This document shows, piece after piece, positions 45,403 through 54,938 of a stretch of 64,000 bases of DNA. The DNA lies in the NCBI RefSeq assembly GCF_022750545.1, contig NZ_PUIC01000001.1:728956-792955 (forward strand). The letters run 5' to 3'. Below the pieces are notes generated by a model. It saw nothing but the letters and a program-made list of their open reading frames with translations, was not told the DNA's origin and did no database searches. Made by a program: the position numbers and the translations under genes. The stretch comes from Caulobacter sp. CCUG 60055 (lineage in GTDB: Bacteria > Pseudomonadota > Alphaproteobacteria > Caulobacterales > Caulobacteraceae). Position 1 is the stretch's first letter; every line of letters begins with the position of its first letter.

Positions 45403-45430
45403 AACCCCCGCCGCGCGAGCGACGGGGGTT
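45403..45430 (-). terminator. rplQ: Terminator of the ribosomal alpha operon
   Basis: An 8-bp stem (45403-45410 with 45423-45430) follows the rplQ stop by 26 bases on the minus strand and is followed by a CTTCTTT tract. This is a good intrinsic terminator for the long ribosomal protein transcript. Confidence 0.75.
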
Positions 45431-45456
45431 CCAAAATCTGACGACTGGCGCGAGCC

Positions 45457-45870
45457 TCAGTCTTCGGCGTCGACCACGTGCACCGGGCCGGAATCCTTGC
45501 CCTTTTCCGACGGGTCGCGATCGACGAACTCGATCACGGCCATCGGGGCGTTGTCGCCGTAGCGGAAGCCGGCCTTCAGGACGCGGATATAGCCGCCTTC
45601 GCGGGTCTTGTAGCGCGGGCCCAGCGTGCCGAACAGCTTGCCGACCTGCTCGACGTCACGGACGCGGCTGATGGCGATGCGGCGGGCGTGCAGGTCGCCG
45701 CGCTTGGCCAGGGTGACCAGCTTCTCGACGAAGGGACGCAGTTCCTTGGCCTTCGGCAGGGTGGTGACGATCTGCTCGTGCTTGATCAGGCTGGCGGCCA
45801 TGTTGGCGAACATGGCGGTGCGGTGAGCCGTGGTGCGGCCGAGTTTCCGGTGAGCGTAACCGTGACGCAT
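45457..45870 (-). CDS. rplQ: 50S ribosomal protein L17
   Basis: The 137-residue protein is L17 of the large subunit. It has [25 protein letters not shown] at the N-terminus ([11 protein letters not shown] at residues 3-13) and the [16 protein letters not shown] segment. The C-terminal 25 residues ([17 protein letters not shown]) are an acidic extension. It is the last gene of the operon, 180 bases after rpoA, with structured sequence in between and a terminator after it. Confidence 0.96.
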   Translation of the reverse strand: MRHGYAHRKLGRTTAHRTAMFANMAASLIKHEQIVTTLPKAKELRPFVEKLVTLAKRGDLHARRIAISRVRDVEQVGKLFGTLGPRYKTREGGYIRVLKAGFRYGDNAPMAVIEFVDRDPSEKGKDSGPVHVVDAED

Positions 45871-45967
45871 AGTACTGTCTCCTGGGCCTTGGCCCGCACG
45901 GCGCGATATCCTGCGCCCGATTGCACGAAATCCAGCCCATTTCCCGGCTGGAACCTATCGAAGCGCC

Positions 45968-46031
45968 GGGGCCCTCCACCGCCTTGGCGGCATCTGCGGG
46001 CCCCTGACCGGCCCTTGCGGAACGGTCAGGG
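45968..46031 (-). ncRNA. Structured rpoA-rplQ intergenic RNA
   Basis: Two hairpins share bases in the 180-base gap between rpoA and rplQ. One pairs 46002-46010 with 46023-46031 (9 bp, 12-base loop). The other pairs 45968-45974 with 45998-46004 (7 bp), enclosing a further 5-bp hairpin at 45979-45990. They overlap at 46002-46004, so they cannot both form completely. No T-run follows. It may regulate or process the transcript. Confidence 0.45.
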
Positions 46032-46050
46032 AGAACAGCGCGAAACGATC

Positions 46051-47067
46051 TTAGATCTGGTCTTCGAACTTCTTGGCCAGGTCTTCGATGTTTTCCGGCG
46101 GCCAGTTGGCCACGTCCATGCCGAGATGCAGGCCCATGCCGGCCAGCACTTCCTTGATCTCGTTCAGCGACTTGCGGCCGAAGTTCGGGGTGCGGAGCAT
46201 CTCCGCCTCGGTCTTCTGGATCAGGTCGCCGATATAGACGATGTTGTCGTTCTTCAGGCAGTTGGCCGAGCGGACCGACAGCTCCAGTTCGTCGACCTTC
46301 TTGAGCAGGGCCGGATTGAACGGCAGCTCGGGCTTGGCCTCGCCTTCCGTCTTCTTCTTCGGCTCTTCGAAGGTGATGAAGATCTGCAGCTGGTCTTGCA
46401 GGATGCGGGCGGCGTAGGCCACCGCGTCAACCGGGCTGACCGCGCCGTTGGTTTCGACTTCCATGACCAGCTTGTCGTAGTCGAGCGACTGGCCCTGGCG
46501 GGTCGGCTCGACGCGATAGGCCACGCGCTTGACCGGCGAATAGAGCGCGTCGACGGCGATCAGGCCGATGGGCGCGTCTTCCGGACGGTTGCGGTCGGCC
46601 GGGACGTAGCCCTTGCCGTTCTGGACGGTGAACTCCATGCGCACCGAGGCGCCGTCGTCCAGCGTGCAGAGCACGTGGTCGGGGTTGAGGATCTCGATGT
46701 CGGCCGGGGTCTCGATCTGGCCGGCGGTGACCGGGCCAGGACCTTCGGCGCGCAGGGTCATGCGCTTGGGCCCCTCGGCGTGCATGCGCACGGCGAGTTG
46801 CTTGATGTTGAGGACGATGTCGACCACGTCCTCGCGCACGCCTTCCATGGAGGAGAACTCGTGCACGACGCCGTCGATCTGAACGGCGGTGACGGCGGCG
46901 CCTTGCAGCGACGACAGCAGCACCCGCCGGAGCGAGTTGCCGAGCGTCACGCCGAAGCCGCGCTCGAGCGGCTCGGCGACGATGCGCGCCTTGCGCAGCG
47001 CGTCGGCGCCGGTCTCGATTTGCGGCTTCTCAGGACGGATCAGCTCGTTCCAGTTTCTTTCGATCAC
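46051..47067 (-). CDS. rpoA: RNA polymerase alpha subunit
   Basis: RpoA is the 338-residue alpha subunit that nucleates RNA polymerase assembly. The N-terminal dimerisation domain shows [19 protein letters not shown] (about residues 35-53). The C-terminal domain (about 255-335), with [20 protein letters not shown] and [19 protein letters not shown], contacts promoter DNA and activators. It lies between rpsK and rplQ, the standard alpha operon order. Confidence 0.98.
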   Translation of the reverse strand: MIERNWNELIRPEKPQIETGADALRKARIVAEPLERGFGVTLGNSLRRVLLSSLQGAAVTAVQIDGVVHEFSSMEGVREDVVDIVLNIKQLAVRMHAEGPKRMTLRAEGPGPVTAGQIETPADIEILNPDHVLCTLDDGASVRMEFTVQNGKGYVPADRNRPEDAPIGLIAVDALYSPVKRVAYRVEPTRQGQSLDYDKLVMEVETNGAVSPVDAVAYAARILQDQLQIFITFEEPKKKTEGEAKPELPFNPALLKKVDELELSVRSANCLKNDNIVYIGDLIQKTEAEMLRTPNFGRKSLNEIKEVLAGMGLHLGMDVANWPPENIEDLAKKFEDQI

Positions 47068-47140
47068 GATGCAGTCCTTGAACGCGGCTCGCCGGCCTCG
47101 AAAATCGGGCCGGCGACGGGAGTTTTGAAATTAAGCCGAA

Positions 47141-47530
47141 CTAGACCCGGCGACGCTTGGGCGGCCGGCAACCGTTATGCGGGATCGGGGTCACGTCACG
47201 GATGGTGGTGATCGTCATGCCGGCGGCCTGAAGGGCGCGCAGGGCCGATTCACGGCCGGAGCCGGGACCGGAGACGTTCACTTCCAGCGTACGGACGCCG
47301 TGTTCCATCGCCTTCTTGCCGGCGTCTTCGGCGGCCATCTGGGCGGCGTACGGGGTCGACTTGCGCGAACCCTTGAAGCCCATCATGCCGGCGCTCGACC
47401 AGGAGATGGTGTTCCCCTGCGCGTCGGTGATGGTGATCATGGTGTTGTTGAACGAGGCGTTCACGTGCGCGACGCCCGAAGTGATGTTCTTGCGTTCGCG
47501 CTTTTTAACGCGCGTCGGTTCTTTGGCCAT
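47141..47530 (-). CDS. rpsK: 30S ribosomal protein S11
   Basis: The 129-residue protein is S11 of the small-subunit platform. It has [25 protein letters not shown] at the N-terminus ([12 protein letters not shown] about residues 19-30) and the [15 protein letters not shown] tail. It lies between rpsM (12 bases) and rpoA (73 bases) in the alpha operon. Confidence 0.98.
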   Translation of the reverse strand: MAKEPTRVKKRERKNITSGVAHVNASFNNTMITITDAQGNTISWSSAGMMGFKGSRKSTPYAAQMAAEDAGKKAMEHGVRTLEVNVSGPGSGRESALRALQAAGMTITTIRDVTPIPHNGCRPPKRRRV

Positions 47531-47542
47531 CGGACTTCGCTC

Positions 47543-47911
47543 TTACTTCTTCTTGCCGGCGATGGGCTTCGCCGGGCCCTTGCGCGTGCGCGCATTGGTG
47601 TGGGTGCGCTGGCCGCGGACCGGCAGGCCCTTGCGGTGACGCAGGCCGCGATAGCAGGCCAGGTCCATCAGGCGCTTGATGTTGACGGCCGTCTCACGAC
47701 GCAGGTCGCCCTCGACGGTGTAGTCGCGGTCGATCGTTTCGCGGATCTGCAGCACTTCCTGGTCGGTGAGGGAATTCACCCGGCGCGCGTCCTCGATGCC
47801 GACCTTGTGCACGATTTCCTTGGCCTTGGCCTGACCGATGCCATGGATGTACTGCAGCGCGATGACGACGCGCTTGTTGGTCGGAATGTTGACGCCTGCG
47901 ATACGAGCCAC
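47543..47911 (-). CDS. rpsM: 30S ribosomal protein S13
   Basis: The 122-residue S13 binds the head of the small subunit and contacts tRNA. It starts at GTG ([14 protein letters not shown]), the conserved N-terminus; an upstream ATG would add 17 non-conserved residues. [20 protein letters not shown] and the Lys-rich end AGKKK are visible. It opens the alpha operon after its own promoter, 216 bases past adk. Confidence 0.97.
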   Translation of the reverse strand: MARIAGVNIPTNKRVVIALQYIHGIGQAKAKEIVHKVGIEDARRVNSLTDQEVLQIRETIDRDYTVEGDLRRETAVNIKRLMDLACYRGLRHRKGLPVRGQRTHTNARTRKGPAKPIAGKKK

Positions 47912-48037
47912 GTCTCTAGATCTCCTGGTCACGCCCACAAAAGGCGCTAAGCGTAATTTCAACGCAAAAGCCGCCCCGGCTCTTCACAGACGTGAGAGAA
48001 CCGGCGCGATCCTCGCGCCCTTTCGCGGAAGCGCACC

Positions 48038-48065
48038 GTTATAGGGACGATTGCGATTCCGTCAA
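48038..48065 (-). promoter_or_regulatory. Sigma-70-type promoter of the alpha operon
   Basis: On the minus strand TTGACG (48060-48065) and TATAAC (48038-48043) are spaced by 16 bases, which is close to the housekeeping consensus. They would drive rpsM-rpsK-rpoA-rplQ with a leader of about 120 bases containing an imperfect hairpin (about 47970-48006). Confidence 0.65.
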
Positions 48066-48127
48066 TGGCGAAGGCTTCGAAAAACCTTCATTTTCTGCGG
48101 CCTGGGGCGGATCGCCCCCGACCGCCG

Positions 48128-48700
48128 TCAGACCGTGACGCCGCCCAGGGCGCCGTCCATCTCTCCGGCCACCTGTTCGACCGAACCCATGCCGTCGATC
48201 TCGACCAGCTTGCCCTGCCCCTTGTAGTAGGGCAGCAGCGGCGCGGTCTGGGCGTTGTAGGCCGCCAGGCGGGTGACGAAGACGTCCGGATTGTCGTCCG
48301 GGCGGCCCTCGTCGGCGAAACGCTTGCTGATGCGGGCCAGCAGGGCCTGCTCGTCGACGCGCAGGCGGACCACGACGTCGATCTTGCGGCCGCGCTTGGC
48401 CAGCATGACGTCGAGCGCCTCGGCCTGGGCCAAGGTGCGCGGAAAGCCGTCGAAGATCGCGCCGCCGGCGCGCTCGGCCTCGGGCAGGCGCTCCTCAATC
48501 AGGCCGATCACCACCTCGTCGGGAACCAGTTCGCCGCGATCCATGATCCCCTTCGCCCTCTGGCCGAGCTCCGAGCCCGAGGCGATGGCGGCCCGCAGCA
48601 TGTCCCCCGTGGACAGCTGCACCATGCCGCGCGCCTGGACCAGGCGCTTGGCCTGGGTGCCCTTGCCCGCCGCCGGCGGACCGAAAAGGATCAGGTTCAT
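48128..48700 (-). CDS. adk: Adenylate kinase (short type)
   Basis: Adk converts ATP and AMP to two ADP. The 190-residue product has the P-loop LILFGPPAAGKGTQAKRLV (GPPAAGKGTQ at residues 7-16), LSTGDMLRAAI, and FDGFPRTLAQAEALD (about 83-97). It lacks the long LID insert of E. coli Adk, as is usual in this group. It follows secY by 12 bases. Confidence 0.97.
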   Translation of the reverse strand: MNLILFGPPAAGKGTQAKRLVQARGMVQLSTGDMLRAAIASGSELGQRAKGIMDRGELVPDEVVIGLIEERLPEAERAGGAIFDGFPRTLAQAEALDVMLAKRGRKIDVVVRLRVDEQALLARISKRFADEGRPDDNPDVFVTRLAAYNAQTAPLLPYYKGQGKLVEIDGMGSVEQVAGEMDGALGGVTV

Positions 48701-48712
48701 CTTTGCTCCCCC

Positions 48713-50068
48713 TTAACGACCACGGCCCCCGCCGCGAAGCTTGGACTTCTTGATGAGCCCTTCGTACTGGTGCGCCAGAAGATGCGACTGGATCTGGGCC
48801 ACGGTGTCCATGGTCACCGACACCACGATCAGGATCGACGTGCCGCCGAGATAGAACTGGGTGCTGTTGAGATAGCCCATCAGCGCCTCGGGCAAGATGC
48901 AGACGGCGGTGATGTAGGCCGCGCCGATCACCGTCAGCCGGGTCAGCACGAAGTCCAGATATTCCGCCGTGCGCTTGCCCGGCCGGATGCCCGGCATGAA
49001 GCCGCCGTACTTGCGCAGGTTCTCCGCCGTCTCGTCGGGATTGAACACGATCGAGGTGTAGAAGAACGAGAAGAAGATGATCAGGAAGGCGTAGAAGAAC
49101 ATGAACGCCGGGCGGCCGTGCTGAAGCTGGCCGACCGCGCCGGGCAGCCACTGCGCCCACTGCGGCAGGTTGGCCTGGGACAGGAAGCCCATGGCGGTGG
49201 CCGGCAGCAGCAGCAGCGACGAGGCGAAGATCGGCGGGATGACGCCGGCGGTGTTGATCTTGAGCGGCAGGAACGAGGTCTCGCCGCCGATCATGCGGTT
49301 GCCCATCTGGCGCTTGGGGTACTGCACCAGCAGACGGCGCTGCGAGCGCTCCATGAACACGATGGCGAACACCACCACGATGGCGATCACGGCGATGGCG
49401 AACAGCGAGAAGCCGGACATCGAGCCGTTCTGGGTCAGGGTCAGCGCCTGCCAGATGGCGGTCGGCAGACGCGCCACGATGCCGGCGAAGATGATCAGGC
49501 TGACGCCGTTGCCGACGCCGCGGCTGGTGATCTGCTCGCCCAGCCACATCAGGAACATGGTGCCGCCCGTCAGGGTGACGATGGTCGAGGCCACGAAGAA
49601 CACGCCGGGGTTCAGCACCAGGCCGGGGCTGTTCTGCAGGCCGATGGCGATGGCCGCCGACTGCACGACCGCCAGCACGACGGTCAGGTAGCGGGTGTAC
49701 TGGTTGAGCGTCTTGCGCCCCGCCTCGCCGCCTTCCTTGCGCAGCTTCTCCCACGGCGGATAGACCGTGCCCAGCAGCTGGACGATGATCGAGGCCGAGA
49801 TGTAGGGCATGACGTTCAGCGAGAACACCGCCATGCGCTGCACGGCGCCGCCCGAGAACATGTTGAACATGCCCAGGATGCCCTTCGACTGGCCTTCGAA
49901 GGCCTGGGCGAAGGCGATCGCGTCGATGCCGGGAATCGGGATGTAGGCGCCCAGCCGGTAGACGATCAGCGCGATCAGGGTGAACCAGATTCGCTTGTGA
50001 AGCTCCTTCGCCTTCGAGAAGGCGTCGAAGTTCATGTTCGCTGCGAGTTGTTCGGCGGCCGAGGCCAT
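48713..50068 (-). CDS. secY: Protein translocase subunit SecY
   Basis: SecY is the channel of the Sec translocase. The 451-residue product has ten membrane segments and conserved stretches such as AYIPIPGIDAIAF, QYTRYLTVVLAVVQSAAIA, LGEQITSRGVGNGVSLIIFAGIVARLP (about residues 177-203) and GFMPGIRPGKRTAEYLD. It lies between rplO (104 bases, with hairpins) and adk. Confidence 0.98.
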   Translation of the reverse strand: MASAAEQLAANMNFDAFSKAKELHKRIWFTLIALIVYRLGAYIPIPGIDAIAFAQAFEGQSKGILGMFNMFSGGAVQRMAVFSLNVMPYISASIIVQLLGTVYPPWEKLRKEGGEAGRKTLNQYTRYLTVVLAVVQSAAIAIGLQNSPGLVLNPGVFFVASTIVTLTGGTMFLMWLGEQITSRGVGNGVSLIIFAGIVARLPTAIWQALTLTQNGSMSGFSLFAIAVIAIVVVFAIVFMERSQRRLLVQYPKRQMGNRMIGGETSFLPLKINTAGVIPPIFASSLLLLPATAMGFLSQANLPQWAQWLPGAVGQLQHGRPAFMFFYAFLIIFFSFFYTSIVFNPDETAENLRKYGGFMPGIRPGKRTAEYLDFVLTRLTVIGAAYITAVCILPEALMGYLNSTQFYLGGTSILIVVSVTMDTVAQIQSHLLAHQYEGLIKKSKLRGGGRGR

Positions 50069-50113
50069 TCAATACCCCACGACAGATCGCGGTTTAGCGA
50101 CGCGGACACACAT

Positions 50114-50149
50114 AGGGGAGGCGGGCCCGATTGGCGAGCCCCCTCCCCT
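50114..50149 (-). ncRNA. Hairpin between rplO and secY
   Basis: An 8-bp stem (50114-50121 with 50142-50149) encloses a second 4-bp stem (50123-50126 with 50138-50141) in the 104-base rplO-secY gap. A smaller hairpin (50153-50168) lies just after the rplO stop. There is no T-run. It may attenuate or process the transcript, or protect the upstream mRNA. Confidence 0.45.
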
Positions 50150-50172
50150 GTCCGTTCCCGGAGGAACGATGA

Positions 50173-50655
50173 TTACTCGGCGGCTTCCTTGGCCTTGGCC
50201 GTGGTCGTCACCTTGCCGCCGGCGGCTTCGATCGCCTTGATCGCCGAAGGCGTGCCCGAATGCACGGTCAGTTCCAGCTTGGCCTTGATCTCGCCGTGGC
50301 CCAGCAGGCGCACGCCGTCCTTCTCGCGGCGGATGACGCCGGCGGCGATCAGGGCGGCCGCGTCGACCGGCTTCTTGGGATCGAGCTTGCCCGCGTCGAC
50401 CGCCTTGGCCAGGCGCCACAGGTTCACCTCGACCAGCTTCAGGGCGAAGGGATTGTTGAAACCGCGCTTGGGCATGCGCATGTGCAGCGGCATCTGGCCG
50501 CCTTCGAAGCCCGCCAGGGCCACGCCGGTGCGGGACTTCTGGCCCTTGACGCCGCGGCCGCCGGTCTTGCCCTTGCCCGAACCCGGGCCGCGGCCGACGC
50601 GCATGCGGCCCTTGTGGGCGCCTTCGTTGTCGCGGATTTCATTCAGCTTGGTCAT
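50173..50655 (-). CDS. rplO: 50S ribosomal protein L15
   Basis: The 160-residue L15 has [35 protein letters not shown] at the N-terminus ([15 protein letters not shown] about residues 22-36) and a C-terminal alpha/beta domain ([14 protein letters not shown]). It follows rpmD with a 106-base gap that contains a hairpin. Confidence 0.97.
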   Translation of the reverse strand: MTKLNEIRDNEGAHKGRMRVGRGPGSGKGKTGGRGVKGQKSRTGVALAGFEGGQMPLHMRMPKRGFNNPFALKLVEVNLWRLAKAVDAGKLDPKKPVDAAALIAAGVIRREKDGVRLLGHGEIKAKLELTVHSGTPSAIKAIEAAGGKVTTTAKAKEAAE

Positions 50656-50721
50656 GTCGCCTCTCCTTGGAGATCTGTCGCCGGGCGAGCGCCCGACTCG
50701 GCTTGGATATGAAAGTCAGAA

Positions 50722-50747
50722 ATCCCCCCGCCGGCTGGCGGGAGGAT
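50722..50747 (-). ncRNA. Hairpin between rpmD and rplO
   Basis: A stem of six plus four base pairs with one mismatch (50722-50732 with 50737-50747) and a 4-base loop lies in the rpmD-rplO gap. No T-run follows on the minus strand. It may be a processing or partial-termination site inside the spc operon. Confidence 0.4.
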
Positions 50748-50761
50748 CTCGAAAGCGCTGT

Positions 50762-50947
50762 TTAGGCTTCCTCGACGATCGACACAAGGTGGTGAACCTT
50801 GGCGATCATGCCCCGCACGGACGGCGTGTCCTGCAGGGTCGAGACGCGGCCCAGGCGGTTGAGGCCCAGGCCCACCAGCGTGGCCCGCTGGTCCTTGCTG
50901 CGACGGATCGGGCTGCCGATCTGGCGGACGGTGACGGTCTTGGCCAT
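50762..50947 (-). CDS. rpmD: 50S ribosomal protein L30
   Basis: The 61-residue L30 has the conserved [28 protein letters not shown] sequence (residues 8-35). It is the usual short bacterial form. It follows rpsE by 11 bases. Confidence 0.95.
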   Translation of the reverse strand: MAKTVTVRQIGSPIRRSKDQRATLVGLGLNRLGRVSTLQDTPSVRGMIAKVHHLVSIVEEA

Positions 50948-50958
50948 GTCTATCTACC

Positions 50959-51561
50959 TCAGCCTTCCACGGCGCCTTCGGCCGAGGCGCCGTCGGCGCG
51001 ACGGCCGATGATATCGCCGACCTTCTTGCCGCGCTTGTTGGCCACCTGGCGGGGCGAGCTCTGGGCCTTCAGGGCCTCGAACGTCGCACGAACCATGTTG
51101 TAGGGGTTGGACGAGCCGGTCGACTTCGCGACCACGTCCTGGACGCCCAGGGTTTCGAGAACCGCGCGCATCGGGCCGCCGGCGATGACGCCCGTGCCCG
51201 GAGGGGCCGCGCGCATCATCACCTTGCCAGCGCCCCAACGGCCATTGCCGTCGTGGTGCAGGGTGCGGCTTTCACGCAGCGGAACGCGGACCATCGACTT
51301 CTTGGCTTCCTCGGTCGCCTTGCGGATGGCTTCCGGCACTTCGCGCGCCTTGCCATGACCGAAGCCGACGCGGCCTTTCTGGTCGCCGACGACCATCAGA
51401 GCGGCGAAGGAGAAACGACGGCCGCCCTTCACGGTGGCGGCGACGCGGTTGATGTGTACGAGCTTTTCGACGATGTCGCTGTCGACCCGCTCTTCGGGGG
51501 CGTTGCGGTCGCGGCGGTCCCGGCGTTGGCCGTCACCGCGCTGTTGTTCACCACGAGCCAT
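50959..51561 (-). CDS. rpsE: 30S ribosomal protein S5
   Basis: The 200-residue S5 binds the decoding region of the small subunit. It has the [20 protein letters not shown] segment (about residues 33-52), [15 protein letters not shown] and [20 protein letters not shown]. The first 25 residues are rich in Arg, Asp and Gln, an N-terminal extension found in alphaproteobacteria. Confidence 0.97.
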   Translation of the reverse strand: MARGEQQRGDGQRRDRRDRNAPEERVDSDIVEKLVHINRVAATVKGGRRFSFAALMVVGDQKGRVGFGHGKAREVPEAIRKATEEAKKSMVRVPLRESRTLHHDGNGRWGAGKVMMRAAPPGTGVIAGGPMRAVLETLGVQDVVAKSTGSSNPYNMVRATFEALKAQSSPRQVANKRGKKVGDIIGRRADGASAEGAVEG

Positions 51562-51572
51562 GCTCTATTCCC

Positions 51573-51923
51573 TTAGAAGTTCAGGCCGGCTTCGCGCGCG
51601 GCGTCGGCCAGGGCTTTCACCCGGCCGTGATAGATGAAACCGCCGCGGTCGAAGACGACGTCCTTGACGCCCTTCTCCAGGGCGCGTTCGGCGACGAGCT
51701 TGCCGACGCGGGCGGCGGCTTCCTTGTCCGAACCCTTCTGGTCGCCTTCCAGCGACGAGGCGTGGGCCAACGTCACACCCTGAGCATCGTCGATGATCTG
51801 GGCGTAGATGTTCTTCGACGAGCGGAAGACCGACAGACGCGGACGGCCGTTCGACAGCGCCTTGAGCCGGGTGCGGGTGCGCTGGGCGCGGCGCTTGGTG
51901 GTATCGCGAGGAGAGAGCGCCAT
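51573..51923 (-). CDS. rplR: 50S ribosomal protein L18
   Basis: The 116-residue L18 binds 5S rRNA. It has [30 protein letters not shown] ([18 protein letters not shown] about residues 28-45) and the [24 protein letters not shown] ending. It follows rplF by 3 bases. Confidence 0.97.
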   Translation of the reverse strand: MALSPRDTTKRRAQRTRTRLKALSNGRPRLSVFRSSKNIYAQIIDDAQGVTLAHASSLEGDQKGSDKEAAARVGKLVAERALEKGVKDVVFDRGGFIYHGRVKALADAAREAGLNF

Positions 51924-51926
51924 GGC

Positions 51927-52460
51927 TTACTTCTTCTTGCCTTCCTTGCGGCGAACGGTCTCGCCCGCGTAACGCACGCCCTTGCCCTTGTAGGGCTCCG
52001 GCGGACGGATGCGGCGGATCTTCGCGGCGATTTCGCCAACGGCTTGCTTGTCGATGCCGGCGATCTTGATTTCGGTCTGCTTCGGAACCGCGAAGGTGAT
52101 CCCTTGCGGCGCCGGAACGTCGACTTCGTGCGAGAAGCCGAGCTGCATCGAAAGCGCCTGGCCCTTCATCGCCGCGCGGTAACCGACGCCGACCAGTTCG
52201 AGGGTTTCCTCGTAGCCCTGGGTGACGCCGTGCACCATGTTGGCGACCAGCGTGCGGGACAGACCCCACATCGACTTGGCGCGCTTGCTTTCGTCGCGCG
52301 GGGCCAGGGTCAGCTCAGCGCCTTCCCGCTTGACCTCGATTTCATCGGCGACCGTCCAGGTGAGTTGCCCCTTGGGGCCCTTCACCGTCACCGTCTGACC
52401 CGCGAGCGTGATGTTCACGCCCGAGGGGATCGCAACGGCCTTCTTACCAATCCGAGACAT
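51927..52460 (-). CDS. rplF: 50S ribosomal protein L6
   Basis: The 177-residue L6 has [19 protein letters not shown] at the N-terminus, [12 protein letters not shown], and the [19 protein letters not shown] signature near the C-terminus (about residues 148-166). It follows rpsH by 21 bases. Confidence 0.98.
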   Translation of the reverse strand: MSRIGKKAVAIPSGVNITLAGQTVTVKGPKGQLTWTVADEIEVKREGAELTLAPRDESKRAKSMWGLSRTLVANMVHGVTQGYEETLELVGVGYRAAMKGQALSMQLGFSHEVDVPAPQGITFAVPKQTEIKIAGIDKQAVGEIAAKIRRIRPPEPYKGKGVRYAGETVRRKEGKKK

Positions 52461-52481
52461 GTCTTTTCTCCGGGCCCCGCC

Positions 52482-52877
52482 TTAATAGACGCGGCAGAGG
52501 ACTTCGCCGCCGACATTGGCGTCGCGGGCGGCGTTGTCGGACATGACGCCCTTCGGCGTCGACAGGATCGAGATCCCGAGACCGTTCTTCACGGGCTTCA
52601 GGTCCTTGATCGACGAATAGACGCGGCGGCCGGGCTTCGACACGCGCGAGATCTCAACGATCACGGGCGCACCGTCGAAGTACTTCAGCTCGATCTCGAA
52701 TTCCGGGAATTCACCCGGCTTCTCGACCAGAGCGTAGCCGCGGATGTAGCCTTCGTCCTGCAGCACGTCGAGGACGCGCTGGCGCAGCTTCGACGCGGGG
52801 GTCGAAACCTTGGAACGCTTGCGTTGGGCCGCGTTCTTGATGCGGGCGATCATGTCGCCGATGGGGTCGTTCACCAT
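52482..52877 (-). CDS. rpsH: 30S ribosomal protein S8
   Basis: The 131-residue S8 binds helix 21 of 16S rRNA and in E. coli represses the spc operon. It has [20 protein letters not shown] at the N-terminus and [30 protein letters not shown] near the end. It follows rpsN by 10 bases. Confidence 0.97.
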   Translation of the reverse strand: MVNDPIGDMIARIKNAAQRKRSKVSTPASKLRQRVLDVLQDEGYIRGYALVEKPGEFPEFEIELKYFDGAPVIVEISRVSKPGRRVYSSIKDLKPVKNGLGISILSTPKGVMSDNAARDANVGGEVLCRVY

Positions 52878-52887
52878 CAGAACCTCC

Positions 52888-53193
52888 TCACCAGCTCGAC
52901 TTGACCAGGCCAGGGATCTGGCCGTTGGAACCCAGTTCGCGCAGCGCGATCCGGCTCATCTTCAGTTTCCGATAGAAGGCGCGCGGACGGCCCGTGACCT
53001 CGCAACGGTTGCGGATACGGGTCGCCGACGAGTTGCGGGGCAGCTTCGCCAGCTTGAGGCGCGCCTCGAAGCGTTCTTCCAGCGGAAGAGACTCATCGTT
53101 GGCGATCGCCTTCAGGGCGTCGCGCTTGGCGGCGTTTTGCTTGACGAGACGCTTGACCATCTCGTTGCGGTTGACGGCGCTTTTCTTGGCCAT
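52888..53193 (-). CDS. rpsN: 30S ribosomal protein S14
   Basis: The 101-residue S14 is the zinc-free type: it has [30 protein letters not shown] without the paired CxxC motifs of the short form. The start at 53193 gives [10 protein letters not shown], the usual N-terminus. It follows rplE by 20 bases. Confidence 0.97.
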   Translation of the reverse strand: MAKKSAVNRNEMVKRLVKQNAAKRDALKAIANDESLPLEERFEARLKLAKLPRNSSATRIRNRCEVTGRPRAFYRKLKMSRIALRELGSNGQIPGLVKSSW

Positions 53194-53213
53194 GTGCTGT
53201 CTTTCCCTCCCGC

Positions 53214-53774
53214 TCAGTTCTTGTTGAACGGGAATTGGAACTGACGCAGGAGCTCGCGGGCTTCTTCGTCGTTCCGGGCCGTGGTGCAGACGATGATGTC
53301 CATGCCCCACATCTGATCGATCTGGTCGTAATTGATCTCCGGGAACACGATGTGCTCCTTCAGACCCATGGCGTAGTTGCCGCGACCATCGAACGAGGTG
53401 TCCTTCAGACCGCGGAAGTCCTTCACGCGCGGCAGCGCGATCGTGATCAGGCGGTCGAGGAACTCGTACATGCGATCCTGGCGCAGGGTGACCTTGGCGC
53501 CGACGACCATGCCTTCGCGCAGCTTGAAGCCGGCGATGGAGTTGCGGGCCTTGGTCGGCAGCGGCTTCTGGCCGGTGATCGCCGCCAGGTCCTTCATCGC
53601 GGCCTGGGCCTTCTTGGAGTCCGCGACGGCTTCACCGATGCCCATGTTCACGACGATCTTGTCGATCTTCGGGATCTGCATCTCGTTGGTGTAGCCGAAC
53701 TTCTCCTTCATCGCGGCGCGGATGCGCGAGCGATAATCGGACTTCAGCCGCGGTTCGTAAGCTTGATCAGCCAT
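53214..53774 (-). CDS. rplE: 50S ribosomal protein L5
   Basis: The 186-residue L5 binds 5S rRNA. It has [17 protein letters not shown] (about residues 34-50), [19 protein letters not shown] and [11 protein letters not shown]. The start at 53774 overlaps the rplX stop by 8 bases, which fits translational coupling. Confidence 0.97.
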   Translation of the reverse strand: MADQAYEPRLKSDYRSRIRAAMKEKFGYTNEMQIPKIDKIVVNMGIGEAVADSKKAQAAMKDLAAITGQKPLPTKARNSIAGFKLREGMVVGAKVTLRQDRMYEFLDRLITIALPRVKDFRGLKDTSFDGRGNYAMGLKEHIVFPEINYDQIDQMWGMDIIVCTTARNDEEARELLRQFQFPFNKN

Positions 53775-54084
53775 CGATGACCTCGCCGGACTTCTTGGCC
53801 ACACGCACCTTCTTGTCGCCTTCGATCTTGAAGCCGACACGGGTCGGCTCGCCGGTCTTGGGGTCCACGAAGGCCACGTTCGACACGTGGACCGGGGCTT
53901 CCTTGTTCTTGATGCCGCCCTGGGGATCGCCCTGGGTGGGACGGGTGTGGCGCTGGACGATGTTCAGGCCTTCGACCAGAACCCGTTGCTCCTTCGGGAA
54001 GACCTTGAGGACGGCGCCTTGACGGCCCTTGTCCTTGCCGGTCAGCAGGACGACGCGGTCGCCCTTCTTGATCTTGGCGGCCAT
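53767..54084 (-). CDS. rplX: 50S ribosomal protein L24
   Basis: The 105-residue L24 starts assembly of the large subunit. It has [27 protein letters not shown] (KOW motif, about residues 4-30) and [22 protein letters not shown]. Its ATG shares one base with the rplN stop. Confidence 0.97.
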   Translation of the reverse strand: MAAKIKKGDRVVLLTGKDKGRQGAVLKVFPKEQRVLVEGLNIVQRHTRPTQGDPQGGIKNKEAPVHVSNVAFVDPKTGEPTRVGFKIEGDKKVRVAKKSGEVIDG

Positions 54085-54452
54085 TACAGGACCTCCGGCG
54101 CGAGCGAGATGATCTTCATGTGGTTCTTGGCGCGCAGTTCGCGGGGAACCGGGCCGAAGATCCGCGTGCCGATCGGCTCGCTCTGCTTGTTGACGATCAC
54201 CGCCGCATTCTTGTCGAACCGGATCAGCGAGCCGTCCTTGCGCTTGATGCTCTGCGAGGTGCGGACGACGATGGCGCGCAGCACATCGCCCTTCTTCACG
54301 CGGCCGCGCGGAATCGCTTCCTTGACGGAGACGACGATGACGTCGCCCACGCCGGCGTAACGCCGACCTGCGCCGCCGAGCACCTTGATGCACATGACCC
54401 GGCGCGCGCCCGAGTTGTCGGCGACGTCCAGGTTAGTCTGCATCTGGATCAT
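54084..54452 (-). CDS. rplN: 50S ribosomal protein L14
   Basis: The 122-residue L14 has [26 protein letters not shown] at the N-terminus (residues 2-27) and the [25 protein letters not shown] ending. It follows rpsQ by 19 bases and shares one base with rplX. Confidence 0.98.
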   Translation of the reverse strand: MIQMQTNLDVADNSGARRVMCIKVLGGAGRRYAGVGDVIVVSVKEAIPRGRVKKGDVLRAIVVRTSQSIKRKDGSLIRFDKNAAVIVNKQSEPIGTRIFGPVPRELRAKNHMKIISLAPEVL

Positions 54453-54471
54453 AGTTCAGATCCTTCCAAAC

Positions 54472-54723
54472 TTAAGCGCTGACGCCCTGGCCGTCCTTAG
54501 GCAGGACTTCCCAGGTCTTCAGCTTCGACTTCGGCGCGCACTCGATGATCCGGGCGATTTCGCCGGTCTTGTACGCATTGGCTTCGTCGTGCGCGTGGTA
54601 CTTCTTCGACCGGCGCACGGTCTTCTTCAGCACGGGGTGGAGGAAGGTCCGTTCGACCTTCACCACCACGGTCTTGTCGCCCTTGTCGGAGACGACCGTG
54701 CCTTCGAGGATACGCTTGGGCAT
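54472..54723 (-). CDS. rpsQ: 30S ribosomal protein S17
   Basis: The 83-residue S17 binds the 5' domain of 16S rRNA. It has [21 protein letters not shown] (about residues 5-25) and [21 protein letters not shown]. It follows rpmC by 15 bases. Confidence 0.97.
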   Translation of the reverse strand: MPKRILEGTVVSDKGDKTVVVKVERTFLHPVLKKTVRRSKKYHAHDEANAYKTGEIARIIECAPKSKLKTWEVLPKDGQGVSA

Positions 54724-54738
54724 ATCTGGTCCTCTCCG

Positions 54739-54933
54739 TTAGGCCGCGCTCTTCGACCGCAGGACGGTCTGAATGCGCGCGATGTCCTTGCGAACTTCGT
54801 TGAAGCGATGGGTCTTTTCGACCTGGCCCGTCGCCGCTTGGAAGCGAAGGTTGAACTGCTCCTTCTTGAGGGTCAGGAGCTGTTCGGCGAGTTGGTCGGG
54901 CGTCAGAGCCCGGATGTCGGCGATCTTGGTCAT
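54739..54933 (-). CDS. rpmC: 50S ribosomal protein L29
   Basis: The 64-residue L29 lies near the peptide exit tunnel. It has [28 protein letters not shown] (about residues 10-37) and [10 protein letters not shown]. It follows rplP by 5 bases. Confidence 0.96.
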   Translation of the reverse strand: MTKIADIRALTPDQLAEQLLTLKKEQFNLRFQAATGQVEKTHRFNEVRKDIARIQTVLRSKSAA

Positions 54934-54938
54934 CGGTC

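Noticed and set aside
48065..51103. A 1012-codon open frame on the plus strand opposite adk, secY and ribosomal genes
   Set aside because: It is the shadow of real minus-strand genes, made open by high GC; its translation is low-complexity and matches no family.
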